A stretch of DNA of 64,000 nucleotides from Neospora caninum Liverpool (lineage: Eukaryota > Apicomplexa > Conoidasida > Eucoccidiorida > Sarcocystidae): positions 1,302,001-1,366,000 of the forward strand of contig NC_018393.1 in assembly GCF_000208865.1 (NCBI RefSeq). Reading direction: 5' to 3'. A program made the translations under genes and the position numbers. How positions within the stretch are numbered: position 1 is the first letter of the stretch; every line of letters begins with the position of its first letter. The notes under the pieces were generated by a model. That model was not told where the DNA came from, did no database searches, and was given only the letters and a program-made list of their open reading frames with translations. Below are positions 1 through 21,700 of this stretch, in pieces.

Positions 1-1094
1 AGGGGCCCTGGAACAGGAGCGCGGCAGGACAGTGCCTCCAAAATGCGTGTGAGCAGATCGGAGACAAACAGTGGAGAAAACGTGCGAAGGAAAGGTGCAG
101 TCGCTGTGGGAGTGCCCAGGCGTGAGAAGCCCAGTGGTATCCCCCCCATCTGATACGTGGATCGGAGAACAGGAAAAGGCGTGCCAGCAATGTCCTGCCT
201 CGAGGTCAGACGAGGGATCCATCGAAGACGAGACAACCGCAAAGGGTTTGAAAGGTACGGAGTTCAGCTCTCATCTCCCCACGTTAAGAGCGACCAGTCT
301 CCTAGGGGGAACCCCGAGACGAAACGACCTATGCGAAGGCAGCTGGCCCTTCTTCCAACGCTGTCCGGTCTGCGCGGTGCCAGGTGTCTCCGGTTTAAAC
401 CCTGGATTGCATGTTCGCGCTTTCCTACCACTTCACTGTGTGCGGCCTCCCACAGCCGAACGAAGCGCAACCCTGCCGAATCTGAAGAGGTGTGGCGGGG
501 CGACAGCCCCTGATGGATCCGCCAGGGTCCTGACCTTTTTTCTGCGGGGCAGAGAGTCTGCCGCCGCTGGAGAAAAAAGCAGGAGTGCTCCGCGTGTGGG
601 TCGAGCCTTTGGCTAGAGATTTCGTTGCGCCAGGAAGAGAACAACCGCCTCCAGGCTTCTCCAGGACGCGCCCGAGTACGGCTCTTCGGCTAGCTGCCGG
701 CGACGCGCTGCTGCAGCTCCAGCGGTCGTTGACGGCAACTGCGTCTCGACTGATCTCTGTGAAGAAGTACTCGAGGGCTACAAATAGGGGAACGGGCGAG
801 CGACACATGTCTGAAGCGCATGCGTTTGCTCCACCCCTGGAGACGCGGTGAAGAGTCGTGGGAAGAAACGCGAGAAGAAACTGGGACCCGCGAACCAAAG
901 CGAAGCCCGAAACACGCACACCTCTCGTTAACCATGTCGACGCGCACTGCCCTCCGCACTCACACCCGATATCGCGTCCCTTGGTATTAGTATCCCTCTC
1001 TACTCAGTTAGATACAAACAGGAAACCTGGGTCGGCCTGTATACGTAATAGGATGCTACACCTGTCAGCATATATATGTATATCTATCTATCTA

Positions 1095-1132
<38 letters not shown>

Positions 1133-1419
1133 AATATTTGTTTATATCCATCGGTCTTCGTAGACCCATTCTGGGACATTTGCGTTTGTGAAAGGGCACC
1201 GTTTCCGCGAGCGGCGGCATCAAAGTGCCTGTTCGCGTGTTTGACCTTCCCGTCGTTACGAAATGACGACCGCTGAACATCCACTCCAGGCAAGTCACCT
1301 GGGTGCATGCCTCCCCTGGGACTAGCTCCCACGTGAGGTGACATCGGTGTGGGGCGTGCGTCGATCCGGAAGAGGAGAAACTCGTCGGCATTCACGGGTA
1401 ACGCGCCAGAGGTGACTCA
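1..1419. other. Unassigned left flank with TA microsatellite
   Basis: No recognisable gene. Several overlapping short ORFs lie on both strands, none with a domain or a consistent splice pattern. A TATC/TA microsatellite lies at about 1,067-1,133. The minus-strand gene to the right ends with a TAA at 1,420-1,422, so at least part of this stretch should be its 3' UTR and downstream spacer. The window edge may cut another gene. Confidence 0.5.
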
Positions 1420-10486
<9,067 letters not shown>

Positions 10487-11429
10487 GTCGCGCGCGAACA
10501 AGTGGAAGCAAACCAAGAACAGAAATAAGGGAGAGTTGGAGCGGCCGGGGAAGAAGCCGCGGAAAGTACGGGGAGGCCGCAAGCAAGAAGGAAAAACCAG
10601 TCGTGTGGGACCGGACAGAAGCGAAGCGGAAACAGGACATCCACGTCAGCTTCTCCTTCTTCTCATCTGCCTCTTGAAAGTCTGACAGTCCAGGGAAAAG
10701 GCAGAGCTCTCCTAGCGGCTCGCGCGGCATGCGCAGCGACCGCGAGCAAGGACGAACGAAAAATAAAGAATCAAGAGACGCAGGAAGCGGTTGCATTTGA
10801 GTGTCAAAAAAGGTCGCCTCTCCCACTTCATCCCTTTTCGAGAAAGAACATTCAGCCTGCGCAGCGGTCGGTCCCCACGTCGAGATACCCGTGGATGCAT
10901 TCAGGCGTCTGTAGCCGTCCGAATCGCTGGATACTGTTCACGAATCTTTTTCGTGGCGTAATTAGGTTCGCGAACATTGACGGGTCGTTTTTGTCGTCCA
11001 GAAGTGGCTTTGAATTGCAGACTGTCAGGTAGGAAGAGACTCGACTTAACAGGAAGCCGCCGACGGATAGACAATTCTGCCTAAACCCAGTACACTTCTC
11101 GAGGTTCTGATGTAGACGCCACATTGCACGGATATGCTCGCATGTGCATACAGCTGCATTTACACGGGGTAGACAGTCGCTTGGCAACCAGCCGCGCACA
11201 ACTGAATCGACGCCTGCGGCTACCGTGCACGGAAAAAAGCGAGAGCAGGGGAGCACTGGGGCTTCATCCTCGGTGGAGAGAGGCGATCATCCTGCTTGAT
11301 GGCAAAACGAATGCACTTGGCACGTGCATAGAGATTTCATCTGCCTTGTGATTCAGCCTCAGAGTCTCTCAGCCGTCAGCGATCGAGGCAGCGCTGAGTC
11401 CGGCAGTCGAATGATGGACTCCGCGTCAG

Positions 11430-11449
11430 GAAAAGCGCCGGCGCTTTTC
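11430..11449. repeat. Perfect 20-bp palindrome
   Basis: The arms GAAAAGCGCC and GGCGCTTTTC are exact reverse complements with no spacer. It lies about 60 bp left of the 54-bp tandem repeat. Function unknown. Confidence 0.85.
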
Positions 11450-11509
11450 GCAGGAGATTTTCGCGTTCTGCAAAAAAGCAATGGGAGTAAGAATTCATCG
11501 AGGAGGCCC

Positions 11510-11617
11510 GCAAAACCTCGATTTTTGCGCTGGACCAACTGACGCGATCAAAGTTCACGAATGGCAAAACTTCGATTTTGCCACTGGATCCACTCACTCC
11601 ACCAAAGTTTAGGAATG
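11510..11617. repeat. Two-copy 54-bp tandem repeat
   Basis: Copies at 11,510-11,563 and 11,564-11,617 match at about 42 of 54 positions. Both begin GCAAAAC and end GAATG. The unit length is a multiple of three, and a minus-strand frame stays open through both copies as a repeated peptide (LPFLNF, then LPFVNF). No gene could be built around it. Confidence 0.75.
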
Positions 11618-14600
11618 GTAAACCAGGCTTACATCGTGAAAGTTGTAATATAGGCATTCCCGTTTAGTGACGGAGTAAAGGTGCCCCGTGGCGAGGGGCA
11701 CGCGCTTTTGAGGGAGCGTTGACGAAAGCTCTTGATGGGGATCCCAAAAAGACACGCGGCATGGAACGACCGGTATCCTTCGTTGACGCAACAGGTGGCG
11801 CAAGACAGTGAGTGCTCAGCCTTGTTTTTTCCAAGGAAAAGACACGAGCGGATACATGTTTCCTTGTTGAACCAAAATCCTTTCGGATGATGTTTTCTAG
11901 ACCGAAACAACTACGAGCAAGCCCCCAGTCAAGGACTTCCGCGGGAGAACCGGCCGGGTCCTCTCAAGGAAACTTGCCAAGGGCGAAGTGGGAAGGGCGT
12001 ATTTTCCTCGAGACAAGACCTGAGACGAAAAACCACGCGGGCTCTGTCTCATGTGTGGTCTATACATACTGTAGAATGAGGGAAGATTCGGAGGAAACAC
12101 ACGGGATCAACGCTACGGGGTCACCGGTTTGTGGTGACTCTCCGGGCAGATTGAAGAGTCGCCCGACCGAGCCGTGCAAGCGAGAATTACGAGCACAGAT
12201 AGGAAGGGCGAAAGGGCATATTCTGAAACCTGCGGAGAGAACACGATTGTAAGCACGGACGCCTTGGTCGAAATCCGCGAAGAACAAATTGTGCTTGAGT
12301 TTAGGAGTGAAAATGTTCGGCATGGGCCACCGGCAGCCGTGTCGTCTCCCACGGAACAGGGCGCGGCCCAATGCAGCGGTTTCGATGCTAGGCGAACAAG
12401 CAGTAAGATGGCAAAAGACAGGGACGGACTCGATCTGCATGCGTTTATTCAGTTTGCCAACCTCCTCTAAAATAACGGTACTTCATGCACGGCAGAGGCT
12501 GCTGTTCTGTCGGCCAACACTGAGAATAAACCGTCTAACCGTCCACCTCGGAGCGCCGAGGCACGCCGGCGGGAAGAAGCACACACACGAGACGAAGGTA
12601 AATATAAAAGACGGGCCGCCCAGTGCTTTTCTTCCCTCTGCAGGCTGATGGAATTCTTGGTCCCGCCTTGATCTCGTTCCCTCTACGAGGGTTTTATTTT
12701 CGAGAGGATACCAACAATGATCGGGGAAAGAGGCTGCCGTGGAGTGTCCTGCGAGCTGGCTTGGCTCAGCCCCATTGAGGGAGAGCAGACCACGATAGAG
12801 AGGGGCCCCTCTTCTACCCAGAAACTGTCACCTTTTCTGCGGCCCGGAAGTTCCGGCATACTGCCTTGACATCCAGCGACAACTGATTCACAGCGATGAC
12901 CACCACACTCCTCCCGAAAACGCCTCTCGGTGGAGAGACTGTCGGACACCGTCGCGGTTTTTGCGTTGTGTCAGTGACTTTTATTGATGCTCGTACCGTA
13001 GAGCTCTCGACCTGCGTTTTTCGCGCAGTCTGTAAGGAATAGGTCTGTCTTGAATGTGCCTTTCTCGAATGTGCCGTCCGAAGCGAAGACGTTTTTCTTA
13101 GGTGGAGGTGCAGTCGTAGACCTTCCGCTCAGTGCCACTACCCAGTGTTATTCACGATGCGAGTTAAAACACCTTCGTACACGGGGGCGCGATAGTGTGT
13201 ATGCGTGCTACAAATACGTATGGGCTCTCCTTGCTTGCGTCGGTCTCTCTGCTGTGAGTCTCTTTAGAAGACAGGGTCTAACCTGGAGGGTGCATTTCAG
13301 TTCGCCGGCCATTGACTATAACGGTCCTGGATCTTGCAGCCTACAGCAGCGATTAGCGTTTCGCTGAGCGCTGCAGTTGCCTTGTGAAACTAGCAACACG
13401 AGTCCTGCCCAAGAAATTGATCATGCACGGAAGTTCGGCAACGGGGACAAAGGAGTCAAGTTTTTCCTGTCGTCGCAAGGCCCATGAACACACAAGATTT
13501 GTTCAGACAGCTCCCCCAGCGGAGGAAGGGCTGACTCTCTGTAGGGAGCTCAGCCCAAGTTTTGAACACGTGCCATCAACATACCGAAAGGGCACACCAA
13601 CCGCACGCACGAACCGCTAGGTGAACCCAATCAACCCATAAAAAATTTTGCAGCGATAACTCCACACCAAAGGGCTGAATCATCATCGCCAACGTTGAGA
13701 CTGAGGGCACACCTGCATCCATCGACGACATGGAGTCTTCGCATTCCTGCTGAATAAACTGTCTTTTCACTCCGACACCTGGGACCCGGCAACTTAGTGT
13801 AGGCTTCCACGTGTAACCTGGAACGCGGTCAAAGTCGCATTCAGATTTCCTTTCCTTTGAGAATGCCTTGCGTAAACGACTGTATGAGCCGGAGCGCTCG
13901 AACAGCTTAACACCGCTTGCTCGGAGTGGCTTCGCCCCCAAGGTCACGGTTCCACAGAGTGGAAGGCAGGCCGGCAAACGCATCAGGAGATTCTCTGTGG
14001 TATTCAGATCCTTGGAGTTGTGCCGGGGTCAAGGGATACATGCCCTGGGTAGTCGAATCCCTGTGAATTAGGGTGCAGTAGCCGCAGTGGGCGAAATGCT
14101 GGCTGGCCGGTACTGTCGTGTTACATGAGAGACGGGAAGCGTCAACCGGTTGCACCACATTGATGCCCGGATCTCTGCCGTCACTCCGCGACATTTTGTC
14201 AAAATTGGAAAAAGTTCCCACGAAAAAGGCAATTGGAAAACTCAGGAAGCCGCCCACTACACTGATTGGCTAAAAAACTGAGGAGAAGGTCGCTGCCGAA
14301 CGAAATAAACGGTGCCGGCAGCGTGATTGGGCCAGTCGAGGCGCTACGAGCGAAGATGTGCCATCCGTTGCAGCATCGACTCGGGCAAGGAACCAGCGAG
14401 GTGTGCCGCGCTCGCTTGCTCATCTAACGGGCGGGATCGTCTAATTAGCATGCGCCGATTCGGTGAATAGGCAGCCATGCAACGCCTGTCGTGAAGCCGA
14501 CGGCAAGAATGGGAAAATAAGGTTCAGCTTTCATACAAGCATCTGGAACGCAGATATGCAAACGTGTCCAGAGGGCGTCGGACCGCTGTCCTGACGGGAG

Positions 14601-16438
14601 TTAGTACTGTTCTAGAACTGGTAGTTTCGCGACTGCTGTCTGTGCTGTCGCAAAGTGCAACACGCAGTGCAAGCCGGAAAACTGTCAACGGACAGTGCTT
14701 AATGTGCTTCACAAAATTATCCGTGTTTCGTCCTTTCACAACGGGGAAACGTTTTTCGTTGAGAGAGCTTGAATTCTAATGGCGCCTCAGTTCGCTGCGT
14801 ACTTTTTTATCCCACTTGAACGGATGCTGAGCGGTTAAGCTAGCCGCCGGCACACACCTCCTGTGCGTGCTCGGAGGTGTGCCGCAACAGTTAGTACCTC
14901 GCGCTTGGAAGTATTTTCAGTCTCGTTTTAGAAGACGTCGTGCGGCGAATGTGCGAATGTTCGCTACAGAAAGCTTTGCAAAGGACGTACCTGGGAGTTT
15001 CGCGTCTGGGAAAGGTTTTGGCTCGTCTTGCCGCCCCCATTTAACGCAAAGGACACAGTAGCAGTGGCCTCAGCCAGGCGATTGGACACATCCTCCTGAG
15101 TCTGTGAGAAGGTACATTTTATGGCTTTGCTGGTCCACCATTTTTTCAAAATATGGGGTCAAGAGTACGGGTGAGCTCTTCTCAAGTGGCGTTCCTGAGA
15201 AAACCAGAGGAATGTTTCTTGGTAAGCCCACATTCCATCTTTCAACTGAATCGTACGGATGGCTTCTGCTGCACATTGCGCTCTTGTCTAGCTCTGGCTG
15301 TCCAGAAGGCTCAGTAAAACGACGTGTACATCACTGAGGCACACCTTCCAGCCGAGCGCTACCCGCGTGGTGCAGCGTTCCAGGCTCTAGGAACATCGCA
15401 GATCATCTAGAGAAAACGCAATTGAACGGCCAGTTGTTTTGTTGGGAACCTGGCATCGAAAGTAGCAAGCGAGTGACGCCGTTTTTTTCGCGTACGTTCA
15501 TGCTGAAATCCACAGTACTCGCTCCCTTAGATGTCGCCGCCAACCCCCCAAAACAGTTCCGGAAAGTCTAGCCTCCCGGGAATGTTGACTGCCGGCAGTG
15601 GAGCTGTCCCAAAGGAAATGATGGATATTTCGAGCATTCCCCTGTATGGCACAGGAGCTCTGAGTTGTGCCAGGGTCCCCATTCCCACGGGGTCTCCCCA
15701 AAATATTTCCCCTGTCGCCTTTGTGACGGCAATAACAACTCTAGTTGCTAGCAGTAGGACACTTTGTCAATTGACCGTGGCTCTGGCTGGCGGGGATTGC
15801 CGATTTAACGTTGCCTTTTCGTGTCCCTCTTCGAGGTTCTCTGTGCTCTGGTATCACGACGTAGCGTCGACATCAAACACTAGCGGGCTGTGGCAGCTGG
15901 TCTAGTAAGCAACCAAGAAGTAGGGCGAAACACTAGATTTTTTCACCTCCAAGCAAAACCCGAATTGACGAGGACGCAGTATGAGCAGGGTATGCATAAC
16001 GGAATTACCGTGGCTCTCTCTCAGACGCCGGCGAGGGTCATTTGACCCGTTATCCAAGAGAGAACTAGTTCGATAGAAACGCAGCTTTTTGGTGGTTCGC
16101 ACGAATACCGTAGCCGCTCCGCCGAAAGAAAGGAGGCTTCTAAAAGAGCGACTAGGGAAAGTTTCCACAGTAAGGTCCTTTACGAAAAGAACGACGAGCA
16201 GTCGATTGTAGTGTGCACCGAGCATGCTCGATTCCGTTGTCGATACGGCAGCGCCAGGTCACGATTTCGGCCCCCGTGCAACGCCCTTTTCATTAATATT
16301 GTTCTACATTCAGCTCTGTATGAATTGAATTTTCGACTTTCTAGCACACAGCCCACACATTTGCCTAACTGCTTACTGGCATCTCGTGTAATTTTTCGTG
16401 TTGTTGACCTTATTTGCCGCCTACTCAAATCCAGAAAA

Positions 16439-18589
16439 ATGAAGCTTGCCTTTTCAGCCGCTTGTGTTGCGGCTCTATCGTCGGAGACTTTGGTCAAACT
16501 CGCGTTGGCAAACCCAGGAGGTAAGGGTTACATCGCGGATAACAGTCGCAGTCAAAACGTCGAGACAACCGGAACCAGCAACGACTCTACGACAAGGACC
16601 GGCGTTGCCGCCGTTGTGGTTTTGACATAAGGCTGCCCGTCAAAACCGTTGATTGTGCCTGTCACACCGCCTGGTGGAAGCTAAACCGTGCCTCAAGAAC
16701 ACACATTCTGTGTTGCCTGTACCTGTTCTCAGTCCCTCCGGTGCCATCCTGTCCACCAGGTTTCGCGTTGGAACAGAGAGGTTGCGTGAGGACCAGACAG
16801 GTTCCACCCATTATGCGGTGCGCGAAGAAGTCTGTTTTGGCGGGGAACGAATGCGTGGCAACAGACTATGCTCCAAGCGTCGAGGTGTGCCCCGAGGGCT
16901 TCATCGAGAAAAACCGCAAATGCCGGAGAGTTATCAACGCCCAACCAGAACTCGGCTGTAAACCGGGTTTTACATTGCAGAACGGTGGCGATTGCATCCG
17001 AGTCGTAGAGGACGACATCATCACCCGCTGCCCTCCAAAGAGCAAACACACCAGCAAGGGATGTGTGACCGTGGAGAAACTCGACGCTGTTCCCAGTAAG
17101 CCTGCGCAGCACGAATAGTGGGAAGGCACACGCATACCGACCTCTTTTGTGTTTCCGTGTTGCTGTACGGCATACAGACTGCCCACCAGGCTACGAGCTG
17201 AAGAAGAACGCATGCATCAGGGTGGAGGACATTGAACCGGTCCCTTCGTGTCCCCAGGGATTCAGGATTGAAAAAGGGGCGTGCGTCCGTACAGGTGCAG
17301 TGCCGCCTAAAGTCTCGTGCCCCAAAGGGTATAAACGACAAGACAATGGATGCGTACTTTTCGAGAAGTATGACCTCGACGCATTTTGCCCAGAAGGAGA
17401 ATACGACGGGTAAGCCAGTCAGCACAGAAAGAAACCCGACCTTGCTGCCACGGGTTCCACAACATCAATCTTTCGTGGTTTGGTGCACACCACTAAGGTA
17501 TAGCTGGGCGAGAACTATGCATCCCATCAGATGGCCGCTTAAGTGTCCACTCACGCGAATGCTGGGAAGATTGATAGTGGCCACAACTTTTCACTCGAGA
17601 CATTACACCAGCTTGCAAACGTGTACTAGTATTTAAGAGGCAGCAGATCATGTACGAAAACAAGGCATGAAACGTGTGCACGCCTCATATATGACGCGTC
17701 AATGTGTAAGACAAAGCAGGATTTCACTGCTGGGGCGATATACCGTGTGGTGGTGCCATGTGACAGGAAGAAGCACTGCCGCAAAGTTACGCTGCAACCG
17801 CCTCTTCCCCACTGTCCTCCTGGATTCACTTTCGAGAACGGCGAGTGCGTTCGCGTCCAGGAGGATATTGCGAGGCTGGAGTGTGACAAAGGATTTGCCC
17901 TGCACGGGAACAGATGCGTGAAGGAGATTACGGTCGCCGCGGAACTTCAGTGCCCGCCCGGCGCGATGTTGATGAAAGACAAGTGCGTGACTTTGACGAC
18001 AGAAAAACCTGCTCTTACATGTCCAGATAAGTTTATCATGGCGGACGGGATCTGCAAGAGCGCAGATGTTCGACCTGCGGAATTTTCGTGTCCCAAGGGC
18101 TATACAATAGACAGAGTAACCGGTGGATGCACCCGATCTACCACGGCAAAACCCGCGCTTTCTTGTGAACGTGGAGAGCTGAAAAAAGGAGAATGTTCCA
18201 TGATACAGACAGTCCCCGCAGAAACCGCCTGCATCTCCGGCGGAACGCTGACACCTGAAGGATGTCTCTTCGTCGACACAGCTCCTCTCAGCCACAGATG
18301 TGGCACGAACTTCAAAATGGACATCAAGGGCCAATGTTCGACAGTCGAGACCATCGAACCTGAGTACATTTGCCCTCCGGGGTTCGTTCGATCCGGAACC
18401 AAAAAGGCCACATGCGAGAGATTCCTGACTTCCCCGCCAGCTATCAAGTGCCCGGCGGGTTTTGAACCAGCCGGCACGAAGTGCATGAAGACGACGCTCG
18501 TCGAGCCCATAGCCGCCTGCCCTCAAGGGTTTGTTTTCCACGAAGGCGCTTGTATCCCCTACAAGGCGAACGGCAAGAAGAAGCTGTAG
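16439..18589 (+). CDS. OWP1: Oocyst wall protein, Cys-rich COWP/OWP family
   Basis: Exons 16439-16520, 16733-17095, 17178-17409 and 17767-18589 join in phase with GT-AG introns and give 499 residues. The ATG is in good coccidian context (AGAAAAATG). An N-terminal signal peptide (about residues 1-24, ending near LALA) directs secretion. The rest is a tandem array of units of about 30 residues of the form CPxGF...G.C......P, with two Cys per unit, e.g. CPPGFALEQRGC and CPQGFRIEKGAC. This is the pattern of Cryptosporidium COWP and Toxoplasma OWP proteins, which are disulfide-linked structural proteins of the oocyst wall. The tail is short and basic (ANGKKKL). From memory, the length and the neighbourhood next to ATP synthase alpha fit TgOWP1. 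It ends 179 bp from the end of the convergent EEP gene. Expression in the oocyst stage is family knowledge, not seen here. Confidence 0.88.
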
Positions 18590-18768
18590 GACGTCTGAAA
18601 AGATATGCAAGCTTGCGTTCCTCCGAGATTCCCCACCCAGCCCCTCCCCCTCCTCCCCCTCCTCCCCCGCCTTCTGAAGTACCGTTCTGTATCTACAATA
18701 CGTGTTGACACGTCAGATGTCGCTGAAGTTTGTGTCTTTCGGTATTTGATTCCGGGTTTGAAGCGTTT

Positions 18769-21700
18769 TTAGTTGATCGCATTTCCCCAGCAATTGTCGC
18801 GAGAGACGCGCGACGTGCATTTGACAAAGTCCGTGACCAATGAGTAATGGTCGGAGCACGGCCAGAGCTGCAAGCACAACACCAGAAACAAAGCGTAAGC
18901 GCTTTATACGGCCGTGGTCCATCCCTTGCGACAGGAGAACCCTACGACACATACGTCAGTACACATTTTTCAGTGGTTCGTACTGCACTGCACGACCACC
19001 TCCGCTATTTCTGGCTAGCCTTCGTGTACAGGACTGAGGTGCTCTCTTGGCACCCAGAGGAGGCGCACGGAGACGATAGCTCGCGAACTCACTTTGTTTG
19101 GGCAGCATCCATTAGACTTGGCCCTCGCCAACGCCGGCAGCTGATAGATGCGCGCTACCTGCAGTTCATCCCCAGATGAAGGAGCACCACATGGACTGGG
19201 GATCTATGTGACCATGAAGCGAAGTTGGTTCCGTTAACGACACACACATATATCTAGCAATCCGTGCACATGCATCTGGTGGACAAGACCAACCACACTC
19301 ACCCACACACGTCTTTTATGCATCTCCATCGACGCGTCCTCTACATGGAAGACCTGTCGACACAGCCTCCTTTTTTTTGGTGTTGCCTCGAGTAATCGTC
19401 ACAACCGACTGTGGAAATTGTCGTTCACTGAGATCTCGTTTCGGTCGCCAGCAGCTTACGTCTAGAGCTTTTGAATGGTAAAAGATGTAATCTATACAGC
19501 CCTTTTGCCACCCGTGGTAAGCGGTAAAGGCAGGTTCCTCCATTACCACCTGTGGCGCATGGGTTGATGCCCCGGGTGCTTTGCCTGAAGAGAAAGAACA
19601 GTAACATACGTTTCAAGCCGCAGAATACGATAGATGTCACCGCCGGACACAGTAAACACCGGGGCATTTGACCGTTTTCCCCCGTGTAATGCTGCCTAGG
19701 AACAGAAAGAATGCCCGCGTCCCGCGCACACATCCCCACCCTAACAGCGCGAACAGATTTTGTGGCGGATTGCTGCCTTCCGACATATCTATCTGCGGGT
19801 GGTCTCATGGTGAGGGCGTTTGTTGAGTTCTAGTGTTTGAAGAGTAGGGTAGGCTGGTCTGTGTTTTTTCACCGTTTCGTTTCCTTTCGTTCCCCGCTCG
19901 TTTTTCTTTTTTTCCGACTGGATAGACACAAAAGCGACTTTCCGAGCGCTGACCGCAGATGCTCGTTCCCGTCTCCCCCTCCCCCCGCCTATATTCGATT
20001 TTTCTTTTGCGATATGTTTGGCCGCTTTTTGGTCGGTCCCGTCGCGCCTCTGCCGCTTACTGTCGAAGGTGGGCAGTGCGTAGGCGCTGTTGAACTGGAG
20101 AGGCAGGGTGATGACGGCATTCGAAGCCGCATCCCCTCTGGACCTCCTCAGCTGATCCTCACTGGAACCGCCGGGGGAGGACGTGGATCTCGTCAAGCGT
20201 GGCGCCCAGAGTGAGTCGAACACAGGCATATTTTCGAGAACTTTGTGTAGGTCCTGGAGCCACTGCTGAGAGCCGGCAGGCTTTACGGTTTTCAGCGAGG
20301 GGCCCGACGCGCCGCCTTTCTCCTTTTGCGAGGCCGCGCAGCTCGAGTTCGCGGGATCGGCCAGCCCACGTGGGACGCTGTGCGAATGGTGGAAAGGTGG
20401 ATTTCCTCGGCTTGTGACAAAGCGATCTGGGTCGAGGCTGCTCAAGATTTGTGACTCTAAAGGAGAGCTGCAGCGTTGTCACCCGCAGTCGCCCACACAC
20501 ACAGAGACAACCACACGACTCGCAGATGCAGCGACAGATTAAAAGGGTCTGTCCCTGCCTGAGCGAAAGACGAGATTCGATTTCGTTTCGGATGAAGGGG
20601 TGCACGAAGAGGTAACTCAAAAAAAGAGAAACGCCTCCGCACACAGAACGTCTCAGGTCGAGAGTCGGCGCCCCCACCGCGGCTGGCTTTCCGGTACTTC
20701 TCACGCGCCTACCCACGAACTGACCCCTACCCGTGCTCGCTTATTGCATCCAGCGACACACAAACACCTCGATACACCCATGTAATTTGCATACGCTTAT
20801 GCAGATGCTGTACACACAAATACGCCCACATGCAAGATATATATATATATATATAGGTGTATACGTAGGTCTACGCAAGTTTGTCTACGAGTCTGAGATC
20901 ATAATGGGGCGGTACGGACCACATGCGTTTCGTTTTTAGCATCTCTCGACGCATGAGGTTTTGCTCACCTGACAACGGTCGCGCCTCTGCCGTGGTAGCC
21001 GTTTGCATCCATCCGGTACGCGTGTCGCTCCATCAGAAACTGCCCTGAAGAAGATCCGACACACGGCGAAAGCGCGCTCGTACCCAAACGTCGAGCGCCA
21101 TCGTTCTCCTTGCTCCGCGGGAAAACTTTGTGGCCTAGCATGACGTTTACGCATCTACAGTTATGCATGCAACTGGCTGTATATATTTCCGTAATGACAG
21201 ATAGCCCCGGTTAGATCGCCACCTTGTGGGTTCCCGGAGAAACTACAGATGAGCCTTGCGACCTGCGGCTCGGAGGCCGCGCACAGAAATGTAAAAGATT
21301 GGGATTTTCGCACGCAAACTGTGGACTGTACCTGAGAGTTTCCGGTGGTCGAGACCGGCAAAGTCGAAAGTTCCACGAAGCACGAGTTGGTAGAGAGGCG
21401 ACTGGGGCGTGAAATTGAAATCTCCGCAGAGCAGGACGTCGACAAGCAACTCGGCATCATCGAGCAGGTCGTCGGCGTCTCGCGCCTGGTCGCCCGCCTC
21501 CAACGGCGAGAGAGGCAGCGGGCGACAAATCCCGCTCCTCGCGACACACGCGGTGTCCGCCTCTGGTGCGTCGAACGCCTCGCGCCCCTGACTCGCTGTC
21601 TCGCGCGCGTCTGACCCTCTCGCGCTGCCACTGTGGGCACTCTTTGACGCACCTCGTTGCGTCTCTCGGAGCTTCGCGTTGATCATCGCGAGTGCTCGGC

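Larger units (their letters stand above)
10487..16438. other. Gene-poor spacer of about 6 kb
   Basis: Divergent spacer between the CNB gene and the oocyst wall protein. ORFs are short, overlap on both strands and show no domains. One plus ORF at 15,531-15,905 (124 codons) and one at 12,174-12,470 look somewhat protein-like but have no recognisable family and no clear splice partners. The spacer holds a 54-bp tandem repeat and a 20-bp palindrome, listed separately. The promoters of both flanking genes should lie here. Confidence 0.5.

Noticed and set aside
71..616. Plus ORF of 181 codons at the left edge
   Set aside because: Overlaps equally long ORFs in other frames, has no domain, signal peptide or splice context.
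14041..14075. tRNA-like GTCGAATCCC box
   Set aside because: No matching acceptor stem, D-arm or anticodon arm at the right spacing.
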